This document shows positions 54,351 through 63,888 of a stretch of DNA of 64,000 nucleotides, one piece after another. The notes below the pieces were generated by a model. That model did no database searches. It saw only the letters and a list, made by a program, of their open reading frames with translations, and was not told where the DNA came from. The translations under genes were made by a program, and so were the position numbers. Numbering within the stretch: the stretch's first letter is position 1; every line of letters starts with the position of its first letter. The stretch is from Endozoicomonas elysicola. Lineage in GTDB: Bacteria; Pseudomonadota; Gammaproteobacteria; Pseudomonadales; Endozoicomonadaceae. The stretch covers positions 5,280,027 through 5,344,026 of the forward strand of contig NZ_JOJP01000001.1 of assembly GCF_000710775.1 (NCBI RefSeq). Reading direction: 5' to 3'.

Positions 54351-56435
54351 GTGTATAAAAAGACAATACTGGCGGTTTGTGTAGCAGCGGTTCTGCCTTT
54401 AATGGTGGGTTGCGATAACGATGATGATAATACCGTTGTTCAGCCTCCCATTGAGCTACCAAAGCCACCAACAGGTACACCCGGTGAAGTTGGCCCTGGG
54501 GACGCACTGCATTCATTCACCAGCGCCGTATTGTTTGAGCAGGATAATCAGATTGCTGATCATGACGATCTGGATCCTGGTACAGGCTCTATGTCACTCT
54601 CATTTTTCTTCAAAGCACCTGCTACCAGTGGTACCCATCAGGTTGTTCGTAAAGGCAATCTTACAGGGGGAGATACTGGTTATAACGTATTTATTGCAAA
54701 TGACTTTATCTACTTCCGCAGCAACATTGCTGGAGTAAAATCTGATGCAAAACTCAGTATCAGCGATTTGAGCCCTGATAGTTGGCATCATTTTGTGGGT
54801 GTCATCAATCAGGATAGCGACACTGGCAAGATGGAACTCTGGGTTGATGGTGTGAAAGCTACCGAACACCACGAAGGTCCGAGCTTCACTCCCGCTGAAC
54901 TGAACACACCTGACGCGGTTATCGTTACACAAAATGATGGTGGGCAAGTTATTGATGACCTCCGTTTCTTTAACCGGGTGCTGACGCAAGCAGAAGTTGA
55001 CTCTTTTGTGAATGAATCGAACCAGCCTCCGGAAGCAGCCATTATTTCCTCATCACTGGGCGGTAAAAAGTTCCTGTTCTATGGCGACGTCAGCGATCCT
55101 GAAGGTGAGGAAATGACATACCGCTGGGATATGGGCGATGGCACCATCTACAACAGCTTCAGCTTTGAACACGAATACCAGTATGGTGGCAGATACACCG
55201 TCAAACTGGCCGTATCTGACCCATGGCGGGCAGAAACAATTGTAGAGCAATCTTTTGAAGTTGAAGGGGAACCTTCACCTTATTATGAAAGTGTCGCTTA
55301 TCGCCATGGTGAAGGTGCATATGCCTGCTACCGGATCCCTACCATTGTCAAATCTGGCAATGGCGACTTGCTTGCTTTTGCTGAAGGACGAACCAGCAGC
55401 TGTGCCGACCACGGTAACATCGACGTGGTCATGAGACGCAGTACCGACAATGGTAAAACCTGGGGTGCCATTGAGCAGATTGCCGACTTTGGCGATAAAG
55501 CTGCCCAGAATATGTCCGCTGTTTACGATGAGTTTTATCCACAGGTGGATACCGACAACAACCCGATTCTGGATGAACATGGTAACCAGAAGATGGGACA
55601 GATGGTTCTGGTCTGGAATAACGCCGATGGCAACGAGCACCAAGTAGCTTCTGAACTTGCTGAACGCCGAGCCATGCTTATCACCAGTCTGGATCATGGT
55701 GAAACCTGGTCTGCTGAGCGGGACATTACTGATGCCGTTCGTATCCCAGATCAAACCATGCACATTCCTCCGACTGGCCATGCCATTCAGCTGACCACAC
55801 CTCAAGCTGAAACTGATGGTGTCCATGGTCGCCTGTTCTTTGCTGGACAGTACAGCCCCGAAGGCCAGACATCTGGTGTTTATAACCAGAACTACGCTTT
55901 CTGGAGTGACGATCATGGTGAAACCTGGGTTCGTGGTACGCAAATTCTCGGAGAGAATCTGAACGAAGTGCAGGCAGTTGAGCTGGCCAATGGCCATATC
56001 ATGTTCAACAGCCGTAACTACCGGCCTACTGCCAATAAGCGTCGCGCGGTCACCATTACTGAAGATTATGGCGTAAGTTATGGGCCAACAGTGGATGATG
56101 ATGAACTGATCACGCCAACGGTTGCATCAACAATTCTTCGTTACACTCGGGAAGATATGCACGACAAAAACCGTTTACTGTTTGCCAACCCAGCCAGCAC
56201 CAGCGGTCGTCAGAATATGACCGTTCGGATGAGTTATGACGAAGGCGAGAACTGGACAGTATCAAGAAACATTACCACAGGGCCTTCTGCTTATTCTGAC
56301 CTGGTTATTCAGGAAGACATGAATATTGGCCTGCTCTGGGAGGACAATGTGGATGAAATTCGTTACTCCAGCTTTGACCTTGAATGGTTGACGGAAGGCA
56401 AGGACACCCTTGATCTGAGTAAATTCAAAAAATAA
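54351..56435 (+). CDS. nanH3: Lipoprotein sialidase 3 (LamG-PKD-GH33)
   Basis: 694 residues from GTG at 54351, GAGGG upstream. Same plan as sialidase 1: lipobox MVGC, acidic DNDDDN, LamG-like domain, PKD domain (ISSSLGGKKFLFYGDVSDPE) and GH33 propeller with long identical stretches (YRIPTIVKSGNGDLLAFAEG; NLNEVQAVELANGHIMFNSR). All catalytic residues are kept (YRIP Arg, Asp in CADHGNIDVV, Glu in NEVQAVEL, Arg in SRNYR, Arg in VRMSYDEGENW, Tyr in SAYSDLV). It ends in LDLSKFKK, slightly longer than the paralogue. The pair arose by duplication around the NanH-type gene. Differences lie mainly in the LamG part, so glycan targeting may differ. Confidence 0.93.
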   Translation: MYKKTILAVCVAAVLPLMVGCDNDDDNTVVQPPIELPKPPTGTPGEVGPGDALHSFTSAVLFEQDNQIADHDDLDPGTGSMSLSFFFKAPATSGTHQVVRKGNLTGGDTGYNVFIANDFIYFRSNIAGVKSDAKLSISDLSPDSWHHFVGVINQDSDTGKMELWVDGVKATEHHEGPSFTPAELNTPDAVIVTQNDGGQVIDDLRFFNRVLTQAEVDSFVNESNQPPEAAIISSSLGGKKFLFYGDVSDPEGEEMTYRWDMGDGTIYNSFSFEHEYQYGGRYTVKLAVSDPWRAETIVEQSFEVEGEPSPYYESVAYRHGEGAYACYRIPTIVKSGNGDLLAFAEGRTSSCADHGNIDVVMRRSTDNGKTWGAIEQIADFGDKAAQNMSAVYDEFYPQVDTDNNPILDEHGNQKMGQMVLVWNNADGNEHQVASELAERRAMLITSLDHGETWSAERDITDAVRIPDQTMHIPPTGHAIQLTTPQAETDGVHGRLFFAGQYSPEGQTSGVYNQNYAFWSDDHGETWVRGTQILGENLNEVQAVELANGHIMFNSRNYRPTANKRRAVTITEDYGVSYGPTVDDDELITPTVASTILRYTREDMHDKNRLLFANPASTSGRQNMTVRMSYDEGENWTVSRNITTGPSAYSDLVIQEDMNIGLLWEDNVDEIRYSSFDLEWLTEGKDTLDLSKFKK

Positions 56436-56454
56436 ACCCCTGATATCAAAGTAC

Positions 56455-56482
56455 AGCAGCCTCTATTTTGGGGCTGCTTTTT
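56455..56482 (+). terminator. Terminator after sialidase 3
   Basis: AGCAGCC and GGCTGCT form a 7-bp stem with a 10-nt loop, running directly into TTTTT. Confidence 0.82.
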
Positions 56483-56599
56483 CCCTGCTCCAAGGGAGAT
56501 TGACTCGATTTACATCCAGTACCTGCTTCCAGTTCAAACAAAACAATAAATAGATCCACCGCAAAGTTTCCAAACGTTATCAATTTAAAAGGCTAACTC

Positions 56600-59500
56600 A
56601 TGAGATTCAGTCAGAAGCTGCTTTTGCCGGTCTGTTCGGCCATGCTAATGGCAGGGGGCCTCGCCTCAGCAAGTACATTAATCACAAGTACCGGTTTTGA
56701 AAACACCGACAATTTCAATGCTGATACCGCGGGCAATACCGGGGGCGTAAATACAGTAACACCCGACGGTTCCATCTGGAAAAGCGGTGTTGTCAATAGC
56801 CAGTACAACGGTATATGGGCCGGCCAAAACAAAACATCCGGTGGAGAGCTGTCAGCCGTTCTCGGTAATGACGGCCAGTATTTGACGGTCGATGCAACGG
56901 GTAGCGACGGTGTTGGCACTCTTAATTTCTGGTACTCCTCTTATACAGGCAGCACCAATGCAACCATTGAGATTCAATGGACTTCCGATGCACTTGATGG
57001 CAGTGAAACCTGGATAACGGCTGACAGCTTTACTGTAGTCAGCCTCGATAATGCCTGGCACTTAAGGAGGAGCGATATTCAGCAGCCTGGGGATATTAAG
57101 CTGCGATGGCTGATCAATGGCACGGGAGGCGTGAGCATTGATGATGTGGACGTTACTCGGTTTGTTGATCCGGTCATTGCCCGAACCAGCTTTGAATCCA
57201 GCGATGGTTTTGCACTAACCGGAGGGTCCAATACTGCCGGCTTTAATGTTACGAGTACGTCGGATAACGCCCAGTGGTCCAGTGGCGTACCAGGCAATGC
57301 CCACAACGGTATTTGGGCAGGTCAGGCTAATACCGGTACATGGTCTGCAGTCATTGGCAGGGAAGGACAATACCTACAAGCTGACCCTGCTGGCGCAGAA
57401 GGTGTCGATAAAGTTCGCTTCTCTCATATTTCTTACACTGGATCCAACAGTACGATCTCTTTGCAGTGGACCGCAGATGTTCTTGACGGTAGTGAACAAT
57501 GGACAACTGCAGGCAGTTATCAGGAAACAGGGTTAGGTACTGAATGGGCAACAAAGGAATATACCGTTAATCAAAGCGGTGATATTAAACTTCGATGGCT
57601 GGTCAGTGGTGCTGGTGGCAGTAGTATCGATGATGTAGAGATCACCCGTAAAAGACCCGATCTTATTAAGGTCGCAGCGGTTGGGGACAGTATTACGCGC
57701 GGTATGGGTATTGCCGATACCAACAGCTCCTACCCATCTCAACTTCAGGAACTGCTGGGGGACCAGTATGAAGTTGGTAACTTTGGGCACAGTGGAGCGA
57801 GAGTTTCCACCATTTCCAGCAAGCCTTATACCGAAACTCAGGACTACCAGAATGCCCTCGCATTTGGTGCTGATATCATCTTTATTGCACTGGGCATCAA
57901 CGACTGCTCACCAGGACAGTGGAATGTTAACAAGCCTGTATTCGCAAGAGATTACAAGGCTATCATCGACTCCTTGAGAGCTTCTGGTGACAACCCGGAG
58001 ATCTACATTGGCAGTCTTATGCCTGTGGTTCATCCCTACGGAAAATATCTTGAAATTCATGAACAACTACCAGAATGTCGCCAGTATGTAGAGCAGGTAG
58101 CCAACGATAACAACCTGCCCTTCATTGACCTCTACACACCGTTAAATTCCGAAGAAAATGTCTATCCGGATGGTCTCCACCCCGATGCTACCGGTGCTGG
58201 CATCATTGCTGAAACCGTTCACAAAGCCATTACTCAGGAATACGGCGGTCTTCAGATGCCATGGCTGTTTGGCGACAATATGGTCATTCAGCGTGACAAA
58301 CCCATTGACGTTTTTGGTATCGCTAATCCTGAAGAAATTGTAACCGTTGAACTGGATGGAGCTACCTCCACAGCCACCGCCGATGAGAATGGGCAATGGA
58401 GTGTCAGCCTTGCAGAGAAACCAGCTGGCGGACCATTTCAGCTGAAAATCTCCAGCAACAGCGGTCGATCCGTTCATTATGAGAACGTCATGATCGGTGA
58501 AGTCTGGGTTGCCGCCGGTCAATCCAACATGGCTTGGGAGATGCGTCAGGATAGAGACTGGAATCAGGAAAAAGGGTCAACCAACGATTACCCCAATATC
58601 CGTATTCTGAACCGTGTGGGTAACCCATGGCCAAACAATGTCGTCTTTAATGCCGGTGAACTGCAACGACTTACGGTTGATAACTATTACAGTGGCAGCT
58701 GGCAGAATGGTTCTGAACAAACTGTCGCCCCTGTTTCGGCCGTTGCTTATTACTTTGCCAGAGAGGTTCACAAGGAAACCGGTATTACTGTCGGTATCAT
58801 CGAAAATGCAATTGGTGGCGCTTCCATGGAAGCCTACATGCCCAGAACAGCCCTGAACACTCCAGATTTGAATCTGGTTATGAAGGACTGGCTGAATGCT
58901 GATATTGCACCTGAGTGGCATCGCGGGCGTGCAGCGAAGAACCTGCAGACCTGGGTTAACAGTGACCAGTCAACCCCAATGCCTCACCACCCCTATGAGC
59001 CAACTTTCCTTTATGATGCGGAAGTAGCTGACCTGATGGACTTTAATTTCCGAGGTGTGCTCTGGTATCAGGGTGAGACCAATGCGACTGATGACAATGA
59101 GACAGCCTGGGATATTGATTATAACCAGAAACTCTTTGAAGGACTGATTCAGTCTTGGCGTCAGGAAGCTGGTGAGGCAGACCTCCCCTTCTATTATGTG
59201 CAGCTGCCCAACCTGAACCGTAACTGGGCACCGTTCCGGGATATGCAACGCCGTGTTCTGACCGACAGCGGTCTGGATAACCTTGGCATGGCGGTCACAC
59301 TGGACCTTGGCCATAACACCGATGTACACCCGACCAATAAGATCGAAGTGGGTAAACGATTAAGCCTCTGGGCGAGAAATTCACTTTATGGTGAATCTTC
59401 ACTCACATACTCAGGCCCTATCTTTAATGGTGATTTTATTGACCATGGCGCCACTCTGGAAATTGGCTTTGATCATGTAGGAAATGGTCTGACGACCAAC

Positions 59501-59749
59501 AGTTGCGGCCCACTGGTGGGCTTTGAAGTCGCGGGCAGCGACGGCATCTGGAAAACAGCCACTGCGACCTTCTCTAAAGACAGAGTCGTTGTCTCCAGTG
59601 ACGACGTTGCTGATCCTCAAGCCGTTCGTTACGCCTGGGCAAATAACCCCATTTTCAATCTATATAACCATTCCGGTGATTTCAATGGCGATGACTACCA
59701 GTTGCTCCCGGCATCACCATTCCAGGCTGGAAACCTGAACTTCAATTAA
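56600..59749 (+). CDS. Exported GDSL esterase / sialate O-acetylesterase fusion
   Basis: 1049 residues. Signal peptide 1-25 (LLLPVCSAMLMAGGLASAS). Two tandem repeats of about 155 residues follow (about 26-190 and 191-350), each with a NGIWAGQ block and ending GDIKLRWL...SIDDV; they look like beta-sandwich binding modules. Then a GDSL/SGNH esterase (about 352-548) with Ser364 in AVGDSITRG, ALGINDCS and DGLHPDATG. Then a SIAE-type sialate O-acetylesterase (about 552-1049) with Ser642 in AAGQSNMAWEM, YQGETNA and Asp908/His910 in TDVHPTNKIEVGKR. O-acetyl groups block sialidases and the lyase, so two esterases in one exported chain, next to sialidases, would open acetylated sialoglycans. Specificity of the first domain is inferred. 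Confidence 0.9.
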   Translation: MRFSQKLLLPVCSAMLMAGGLASASTLITSTGFENTDNFNADTAGNTGGVNTVTPDGSIWKSGVVNSQYNGIWAGQNKTSGGELSAVLGNDGQYLTVDATGSDGVGTLNFWYSSYTGSTNATIEIQWTSDALDGSETWITADSFTVVSLDNAWHLRRSDIQQPGDIKLRWLINGTGGVSIDDVDVTRFVDPVIARTSFESSDGFALTGGSNTAGFNVTSTSDNAQWSSGVPGNAHNGIWAGQANTGTWSAVIGREGQYLQADPAGAEGVDKVRFSHISYTGSNSTISLQWTADVLDGSEQWTTAGSYQETGLGTEWATKEYTVNQSGDIKLRWLVSGAGGSSIDDVEITRKRPDLIKVAAVGDSITRGMGIADTNSSYPSQLQELLGDQYEVGNFGHSGARVSTISSKPYTETQDYQNALAFGADIIFIALGINDCSPGQWNVNKPVFARDYKAIIDSLRASGDNPEIYIGSLMPVVHPYGKYLEIHEQLPECRQYVEQVANDNNLPFIDLYTPLNSEENVYPDGLHPDATGAGIIAETVHKAITQEYGGLQMPWLFGDNMVIQRDKPIDVFGIANPEEIVTVELDGATSTATADENGQWSVSLAEKPAGGPFQLKISSNSGRSVHYENVMIGEVWVAAGQSNMAWEMRQDRDWNQEKGSTNDYPNIRILNRVGNPWPNNVVFNAGELQRLTVDNYYSGSWQNGSEQTVAPVSAVAYYFAREVHKETGITVGIIENAIGGASMEAYMPRTALNTPDLNLVMKDWLNADIAPEWHRGRAAKNLQTWVNSDQSTPMPHHPYEPTFLYDAEVADLMDFNFRGVLWYQGETNATDDNETAWDIDYNQKLFEGLIQSWRQEAGEADLPFYYVQLPNLNRNWAPFRDMQRRVLTDSGLDNLGMAVTLDLGHNTDVHPTNKIEVGKRLSLWARNSLYGESSLTYSGPIFNGDFIDHGATLEIGFDHVGNGLTTNSCGPLVGFEVAGSDGIWKTATATFSKDRVVVSSDDVADPQAVRYAWANNPIFNLYNHSGDFNGDDYQLLPASPFQAGNLNFN

Positions 59750-59761
59750 TTATTCAACGTC

Positions 59762-59790
59762 TGTGGTCATATTTAACAGCCATGACCACA
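59762..59790 (+). terminator. Hairpin between the two esterase genes
   Basis: TGTGGTCAT and ATGACCACA pair (9 bp) around an 11-nt loop in an 84-bp gap. No T-tract; partial termination or mRNA end processing are possible. Confidence 0.45.
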
Positions 59791-59833
59791 GGCTACCTAT
59801 TGCCATTATGTATGCCTGATCAGGAGGCATTAA

Positions 59834-61885
59834 TTGAAAACTATAATTCGCACATTGGGGGCTATGTCGCTGCTGGCAACAGCAATAGCGTCGATAGCAG
59901 CATCAGCCCAAACCCTCGACATGTACGTCATGACCGGGCAATCAAACTCTCTGGGTACGACCAACCTGGAAACCCCTTTTGAACCGGGTAGCCACGAGGC
60001 AGACGGCCAGACTTACTTTTATTACCGAAACGTGGATACCACATCTGGGAACCAATACCCCGCTGATATTGGTGAGTCCGGAGGGATGCTGACCGGTCTG
60101 CAAATTCAGGCCATCAATGGCATCAACTACTGGGGTCCTGAGTATGGCTTTGCCCGACAACTGCATGACTCCCGTAAAGAAGACAGTCCCCCGGTTTACT
60201 TTGTAAAGGCATCGCGTGGCGGTGGCGGCAATGCATTCTGGATGGGTGAAGGCTCACCGGATAGCAGTGACAGCCAGATGTACCGCTACTTTATGGAAAC
60301 GGTGGGTGATGCTCTGGATGCTGCTACGGCTCAAGGGTACACCGTCAATGTTAAGGGCATGATCTACATTCAGGGGGAGAGCAACAACACAACCGATGCG
60401 AATAACACATCGGAACGTTTATCAACCTTGGCTGCTGAGGCTCAGCGCTTTATCAACCAAAAGATTCCCGGGGCTGCGAATAACATGCAACTGCTGATCG
60501 GCCAGACAGCAGTACCCTACTCAAACGGTAATCGCACGACCACCATGGAACAGCAGGTAAAACTGACGACGTTGACTGAGAACGCATTTTATATCGGCAC
60601 ATCGGATTTACCGCTGAAAAGTGACAATCTCCATTTCGGCAAAGACTCAAAACTGACTATTGGCCAACGACTGGCCAACGTATCACTGACACAGGAACAG
60701 CTGGGTTCTTCCCCTGAAGCCTGCGCCTATTTCGATATGGAGTCCTCCGAAGCACCGCTGGCGGCAACAATCAGCAAACTGGTAGCCGACTCAGAAAGTC
60801 CAGTCAGCACTATTACCGGCCAGTCAGGCTCTGGTTGGGAAACAGAAAGCACGGTTACCATCGCTGACAATAAATCTCCTCTATTTGGTACTGAAACCTT
60901 CAGTATTAACTTCTGGTTTAATAAAAACAGAGATGAGCGTTTTTATTTTTTGACGAATAAAGGAGCAACCAGTTTCAGTAACAATGCGGGCTGGGCAATC
61001 TGGGTTGAAGATAACTCAAAGCTCGGTGTTCAGCTAAATGATACTTCCGGTGCTTCTCAGCGTTACTACAGCGACGCTAATAGCGTTCAAAACGGTGGCT
61101 GGCATATGGCAACGCTGGTCGTTGACCGTGATGCCAACCTTATGTCCGCTTACCTGAATGGCGTTCGCTTTGCTGCTGCCTCAATCACTGATCAGGACTT
61201 TACATCAACAGAAGATTGGGTAATGACCCACCAGGCATCGGGCTATGACGAATACGCCGTCATGGGGCACGCCATGAACGCTAATGATGTAATGAACCAG
61301 TTTTACGGATCAAAGCATTACGAACAAAAGGCATCAGTTCGTTATATCTTCAGTGATCACTTTGACCAATACACTGCATCCGGTACCGGGCTTTATGCTT
61401 TCGATGAGTTTTCACCCCGATGGACAGTGAACTCAATGGATGGTCAGGTGGATTCCGGTGATGAATCAGCCATCTATTCATCCAGTCGCAGCCAGGATGC
61501 ACAGGGTACGAATAGCAATGCATGGATCAGCCGAAGTCCGGGAGCCACACTGACATCAAAAAGCATTGAGGCAACCAGCAATAAGGCGCACTCCCTGAAA
61601 TTCATGGCATTAAGTGGCACGGACAGCAGCGGCAACGCCAATGAGATCGGGCTGACCGTCCAGGTTCTGGCAGGCAGTGAGCAGAGCAATGCAAGGGTCA
61701 TTGCTGAAAAGTCTGTAACAGCTCTGCCCGGACTCACCCAGATAAACCCTGAAGCCTGGTTTTCAACCCCATTCTCTACACCAACATTAAGCGACGATGA
61801 TTATTTATTTATTCGCATACGCTATGACAGTGGCAGCCAGTGGCTTCATCTGGATCACGTCATGCTCGCTGAGAAAGTTGAGTAA
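59834..61885 (+). CDS. Exported SASA-type acetylesterase with LamG domain
   Basis: 683 residues, starting with TTG at 59834; AGGAGG lies 7 nt before it. Signal peptide to about residue 25 (ATAIASIAASAQ). Residues 26-285 are a SASA carbohydrate esterase domain (sialic-acid-specific acetylesterase family): Ser37 in MTGQSNSLG, MIYIQGESNNTTD, and the Asp-x-x-His region DNLHFGKDSKL. Residues about 330-500 are a LamG-like lectin module (GTETFSINFWFNKNRDERFY; GGWHMATLVVDRDANLMSAY). The last 170 residues form another beta-rich module. Third putative sialate esterase in the locus, about 85 bp after the GDSL-SIAE gene, so likely co-expressed with it. Confidence 0.88.
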   Translation: MKTIIRTLGAMSLLATAIASIAASAQTLDMYVMTGQSNSLGTTNLETPFEPGSHEADGQTYFYYRNVDTTSGNQYPADIGESGGMLTGLQIQAINGINYWGPEYGFARQLHDSRKEDSPPVYFVKASRGGGGNAFWMGEGSPDSSDSQMYRYFMETVGDALDAATAQGYTVNVKGMIYIQGESNNTTDANNTSERLSTLAAEAQRFINQKIPGAANNMQLLIGQTAVPYSNGNRTTTMEQQVKLTTLTENAFYIGTSDLPLKSDNLHFGKDSKLTIGQRLANVSLTQEQLGSSPEACAYFDMESSEAPLAATISKLVADSESPVSTITGQSGSGWETESTVTIADNKSPLFGTETFSINFWFNKNRDERFYFLTNKGATSFSNNAGWAIWVEDNSKLGVQLNDTSGASQRYYSDANSVQNGGWHMATLVVDRDANLMSAYLNGVRFAAASITDQDFTSTEDWVMTHQASGYDEYAVMGHAMNANDVMNQFYGSKHYEQKASVRYIFSDHFDQYTASGTGLYAFDEFSPRWTVNSMDGQVDSGDESAIYSSSRSQDAQGTNSNAWISRSPGATLTSKSIEATSNKAHSLKFMALSGTDSSGNANEIGLTVQVLAGSEQSNARVIAEKSVTALPGLTQINPEAWFSTPFSTPTLSDDDYLFIRIRYDSGSQWLHLDHVMLAEKVE

Positions 61886-61931
61886 TCCTTCAAACAATTA
61901 TTGCCAGTAAATATTCAATGGACTATTGAAC

Positions 61932-62123
61932 ATGAAAAATATAGATAAAATCAAAGCTGCAGGCATAGCGATTGTGCTGGCCATGACTCTGTCAGGCTGT
62001 GATAGCGACGACGAATCGGTTGTGGTAACCCCTCCTCCCGTTGTTGAGCCAGAGCCGGATCCAGATCCGCTTCCAGGGAATGGCGCCCCCCACTGCACAG
62101 TATTAATGTCACAAAGTATGTAA
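61932..62123 (+). CDS. Small lipoprotein, possibly a gene remnant
   Basis: About 63 residues from ATG at 61932. Signal peptide and lipobox LSGC, then DSDDES and a Pro/Glu/Asp-rich tail (PEPDPDPLPG) that ends soon after. The head closely resembles the N-terminal leader of the three sialidase lipoproteins (Cys followed by an acidic run, then Pro-rich linker), with no domain behind it. It may be what is left of a fourth surface lipoprotein gene, or a real small lipoprotein. A strong hairpin follows the stop. Confidence 0.55.
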   Translation: MKNIDKIKAAGIAIVLAMTLSGCDSDDESVVVTPPPVVEPEPDPDPLPGNGAPHCTVLMSQSM

Positions 62124-62132
62124 TCCACCCAG

Positions 62133-62168
62133 AGTAAGCCTGACTCACCACTCTTCGTCAGGCTTACT
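62133..62168 (+). terminator. Hairpin after the small lipoprotein gene
   Basis: AGTAAGCCTGA and TCAGGCTTACT form a perfect 11-bp stem with a 14-nt loop ten bases after the stop. No clear T-tract. Confidence 0.6.
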
Positions 62169-62368
62169 CCTGCCTACATATCAACCTGTTCACCCTGCCT
62201 GAAAAATCAATCATTTAAATAAATAACACCGATATGGTGAAATTTTTTTTTACATATGACATACATCAATGTAGTTTTACTTTACCAGTGCCAGAATCCC
62301 TCCCACAGCAAGATATAACAACATTTAAATGGCAGCCGCGAAAGCGGGCTATGGGGAGTAAACCGGCT

Positions 62369-63874
62369 ATGAGCCTGATCGACTACGCAGTGATAATCCT
62401 TTACCTGGCAGGAATGCTCGGCATAGGCGTCTATTTTTCCAAAACCAGCGGTGAAAGTACCGACAGTTTTTTCAGGGCGGGAGGACGTATACCTGGCTGG
62501 GCCGCCGGTATGAGTATCTGGGCTACCACCTTGAGTTCAATCACCTTCCTGGCAATACCAGGTAACGCTTATAAAGGTAACTGGGTATTTGCCTTTGGTA
62601 TGATCGTTGTAGCCTGCTGCATGCCGCTGTTGATCAAATACGTTATACCTTTCTTTAGAAAAATTGATGCTACCACCGCTTACGAATATCTGGAAAAGCG
62701 ATTTGATAGCCGTATGCGAGTATTTGGCAGCATCGTGTTTATTCTGTTCCACATTGCCCGCATGGCCATTGTTATCTATCTGCCTACCCTGGCATTAACA
62801 GCCATGACAGGCCTGAACCCATACATCATCGCTGTAGCGATTGGCGTACTCTGTGTTATCTACACGTTTCTGGGCGGTATGGAAGGTGTTATCTGGAGTG
62901 ACGTTATTCAAGGCTTCGTTCTTCTTGGTGGTATCCTGTTCGCCATCATCGTTGGCTTGACGGGGATTGAGGGCGGTATTGGTGAAGTGATTTCAACCGG
63001 CATATCCGACGGCAAATTTTTTACCAGTGCCGACTGGAGCTGGAGCTTCACTGAAGTCACCATTCCGACCATGCTGGTAGGTGCCATCTTCATCAACATG
63101 TACCAGTACATTGGCAGCCAGGATGTGGTACAGCGCTACAATACCACTAAAAGCGTAGAAGAAACCGGTAAGTCATTGATGACCAATGCATGGTTAGGCC
63201 TGCTGACTATACCCCTGTTCTATGGCATGGGCACCATCCTCTACACCTTTTACGCTCAACAGCCGGAACTCCTTGCTGAAGGCATTAAATCTGATGGTGT
63301 ATTCCCACAGTTTATTGTGAATCAGTTACCCGTGGGTATTACCGGACTCGTGTTTGGTGCTATTTTTGCCGCCTCTCAATCTACCGTATCCAGTAGCCTT
63401 AACAGCCTTTCGGCCTGTTATACCATGGACATTATCAAGCGCTTCCGTCCAAGCCATCCAGAAGCCTACTATGTCAAGACCGCTAAAATGGTCATTCTGA
63501 CAGCAGGCATTCTCTCTTCCGCCGCAGCGCTTTACATGGTCAATACCAACCAGGATGAACTCTTGAAAACCTTCCAGTCAGTCATGGGTCTGTTTGGTGC
63601 TCCTATTGCTGGCGTGTTCCTGCTGGGCATGTTCACCACCAAAGGTAATGCGACAGGCGCCTTCTGGGGTACATTGATTTCATCCATCGCCATGTACTTC
63701 ATCCAGCAATCCAGCCTGACCTTCCTCTATTTCGGTATCATCGGTGTACTGGGAAGCCTTGGCCTGGGTTATCTGATCAGTATCATGGTTGATGGTAAGA
63801 AGGAAATTAAAGACCTGACGGTTCACACCCAAAGTCGTCATGAAGAAACCCTGAGCCCTGAGTTCAGCAGCTAA
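62369..63874 (+). CDS. siaT: Sodium/solute symporter, probable sialic acid transporter (SiaT type)
   Basis: About 501 residues from ATG at 62369, where the protein begins like other SSS transporters (MSLIDYAVIILYLAGMLGIG); GGGGAG is about 10 nt upstream and the frame is open to 62234. Thirteen membrane segments are expected. Blocks TTLSSITFLAIPGNAYKG, AYEYLEKRFDSR, GGMEGVIWSDVIQG, SQDVVQRYNTTKS and AIFAASQSTVSSSLNS match the Proteus SiaT subgroup, including the Ser/Thr of the Na2 site and the sugar-site region after TLSS. It would carry beta-Neu5Ac into the cell with Na+. It is the only inner-membrane sugar carrier in the locus; no TRAP or ABC system is seen. Confidence 0.92.
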   Translation: MSLIDYAVIILYLAGMLGIGVYFSKTSGESTDSFFRAGGRIPGWAAGMSIWATTLSSITFLAIPGNAYKGNWVFAFGMIVVACCMPLLIKYVIPFFRKIDATTAYEYLEKRFDSRMRVFGSIVFILFHIARMAIVIYLPTLALTAMTGLNPYIIAVAIGVLCVIYTFLGGMEGVIWSDVIQGFVLLGGILFAIIVGLTGIEGGIGEVISTGISDGKFFTSADWSWSFTEVTIPTMLVGAIFINMYQYIGSQDVVQRYNTTKSVEETGKSLMTNAWLGLLTIPLFYGMGTILYTFYAQQPELLAEGIKSDGVFPQFIVNQLPVGITGLVFGAIFAASQSTVSSSLNSLSACYTMDIIKRFRPSHPEAYYVKTAKMVILTAGILSSAAALYMVNTNQDELLKTFQSVMGLFGAPIAGVFLLGMFTTKGNATGAFWGTLISSIAMYFIQQSSLTFLYFGIIGVLGSLGLGYLISIMVDGKKEIKDLTVHTQSRHEETLSPEFSS

Positions 63875-63888
63875 CCGGAACAATACTG

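Noticed and set aside
55275-55997. 240-codon minus-strand frame opposite sialidase 3
   Set aside because: Antisense to the conserved GH33 propeller; a codon-bias artefact.
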